Assembly: GCA_016935045.1 (NCBI GenBank)
Contig: JAFGRS010000560.1
Coordinates: forward strand, 1-7,379
Reading direction: 5' to 3'
Length of the DNA: 7,379 nt
Source: Lentisphaeria bacterium
GTDB taxonomy: Bacteria > Verrucomicrobiota > Lentisphaeria > Oligosphaerales > JAFGRS01
Part shown: positions 6,612 through 7,379 of the stretch, in pieces
Numbering within the stretch: position 1 is the first letter of the stretch
Layout of the letters: each line of letters opens with the position of its first letter
Translations under genes and position numbers: made by a program
The notes under the pieces: model-generated
The model's database searches: none
Told to the model about the DNA's origin: nothing
The model's input: the letters and a program-made list of their open reading frames with translations, nothing else

Positions 6612-7379
6612 TCAGGCCAGGACCCAGGGGGCGCGTTTGGGGCGGTCGAGCCAACGGGATGCCTCCGCGTCTCCCTGGATCTGCTCCGTGCCGGGGTCCC
6701 AGCGCAGGGGACGTTTGAGCCAGTAGGCGATATTGCCGAGGTGACAGACGGTGACGGAGCGGCAGCCGATCTCGACATCGCAGATGGGACGGCGCCGGGT
6801 GCGGATGCAGTCGAGGAAATTGCCGCGGTGGTCCCGGCTGTCGTAGAGGTGCACTTCCCCGGCCTGGGTGGGGGTGTCCTTGAGGGACTCGGGCCAGGTC
6901 TGCAGGTAGCCGCGGTTGACTTCGACGCGGCCCTCGGCGCCGGTAAACAGCACGCCGTTGCTGCCCCCGCCGTGGGTCACGACCACGCCGTTCTCGTAGA
7001 GATAGGTCAACTTGGTGGTATCCCTGCCGTCGGGAGGGATGATCCGGGTGGGTCCGCTCTCGTCCATTCCCATGGCCCACTGGGCAATGTCGAAGTGATG
7101 CGCGCCCCAGTCCGTCATCTGGCCGCCGGAGTAATCCCGGTAGTTGCGCCAGTTGAAGGGATGGATGGCGGAGTGGTACGGCCGCCAGGGGGCGGGACCC
7201 AGCCAGAGGTCCCAGTCCATTCCCTCGGGAACGGGTTCGGCCGGCAGGTGGCAGCTCTCCGACGGGCCGCCCACGTTGACGTTGATGTGGGTCAGGGCGC
7301 CGATCCGGCCGTTGCGCACCATCTCGCAGGCAAAGCGGAACTCGCGGCTCGAGCGCTGCTGGCTGCCGGTTTGGAACAC
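6612..7379 (-). CDS. Gfo/Idh/MocA-family oxidoreductase, C-terminal part (partial)
   Basis: Last 255 residues plus stop of an NAD(P)-dependent sugar or cyclitol oxidoreductase; the N-terminal Rossmann domain and the usual EKP motif lie outside the window. The first codon in the window is an internal GTG (VFQTGSQQRS), which matches the Q-x-G-(S/T)-QQRS segment that starts the C-terminal domain of this family, so it is not the gene start. Diagnostic features, numbered from the window edge, are DWDLWLGPAPW (55-65), FNWRNYRDYSGGQMTDWGAHHFD (75-97; the GGQ-x2-D-x3-H-x2-D motif holds the expected Asp and His residues), EVHLYDSRDHRGNFLDCIRTRRRP (175-198) and RAPWVLA at the end. Substrate cannot be decided: members include glucose-fructose oxidoreductases, inositol dehydrogenases, 3-keto-sugar-forming enzymes and NAD-dependent GH109 glycosidases. 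It is the most upstream visible gene of the apparent operon. Whether it is Tat-exported, as some relatives are, cannot be seen. Confidence 0.93.
   Translation of the reverse strand: MFQTGSQQRSSREFRFACEMVRNGRIGALTHINVNVGGPSESCHLPAEPVPEGMDWDLWLGPAPWRPYHSAIHPFNWRNYRDYSGGQMTDWGAHHFDIAQWAMGMDESGPTRIIPPDGRDTTKLTYLYENGVVVTHGGGSNGVLFTGAEGRVEVNRGYLQTWPESLKDTPTQAGEVHLYDSRDHRGNFLDCIRTRRRPICDVEIGCRSVTVCHLGNIAYWLKRPLRWDPGTEQIQGDAEASRWLDRPKRAPWVLA

Noticed and set aside
6598..6659. An 11-bp direct repeat, agccaacggga, at 6598-6608 and 6649-6659
   Set aside because: Only two short copies, with one copy lying within coding sequence; no flanking mobile element or att-like symmetry. Probably chance.
3440..6718. 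Further long plus-strand frames (3440-5341 and 5519-6718)
   Set aside because: They mirror the HEAT gene, whose strong repeats and signal peptide on the minus strand are clear; the plus-strand products show no recognisable fold.

Overview
The window is a GC-rich stretch of bacterial DNA. All three supportable genes lie on the minus strand, head to tail, so transcription runs from position 7379 towards position 1. In transcription order they are: (1) the C-terminal part of a Gfo/Idh/MocA-family oxidoreductase (6612-7379, cut by the window edge); (2) a large exported HEAT-repeat protein with two C-terminal beta-sandwich modules that share the signature GSDDG(V/I)KAW(V/L)NG (3254-6550); (3) a large exported protein that looks like a glycoside hydrolase, with one carbohydrate-binding-like module at its N-terminus and a second copy apparently inserted inside the catalytic barrel (64-3096). 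The gaps are short (61 and 157 nt), both internal genes have a plausible Shine-Dalgarno sequence, and neither gap holds an oligo-U terminator, so one transcription unit is likely.

The organism cannot be named from this window. High GC, the C-terminal type of the oxidoreductase (a GGQ-x2-D-x3-H-x2-D motif and an ending RAPWVLA), large secreted HEAT proteins and large modular secreted glycosidase-like proteins together suggest the PVC superphylum (Planctomycetota, Kiritimatiellota, Lentisphaerota) or other polysaccharide-degrading phyla such as Armatimonadota or Hydrogenedentota. This is inference from protein style, not from a marker gene.

A reasonable reading of the module is exported glycan processing (gene 3), an exported repeat scaffold with two binding modules (gene 2), and NAD(P)-dependent oxidation or reduction of a released sugar or cyclitol (gene 1). 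The substrate is not visible. The most notable points are the carbohydrate-binding-like domain placed within the barrel of gene 3, the duplicated helical-plus-sandwich unit in gene 2, a cluster of AT-ending codons at the sandwich/barrel boundary of gene 3, and a compact set of adjacent, partly mutually exclusive hairpins in the 157-nt gap. No RNA gene, CRISPR array, insertion sequence or integration site was seen.
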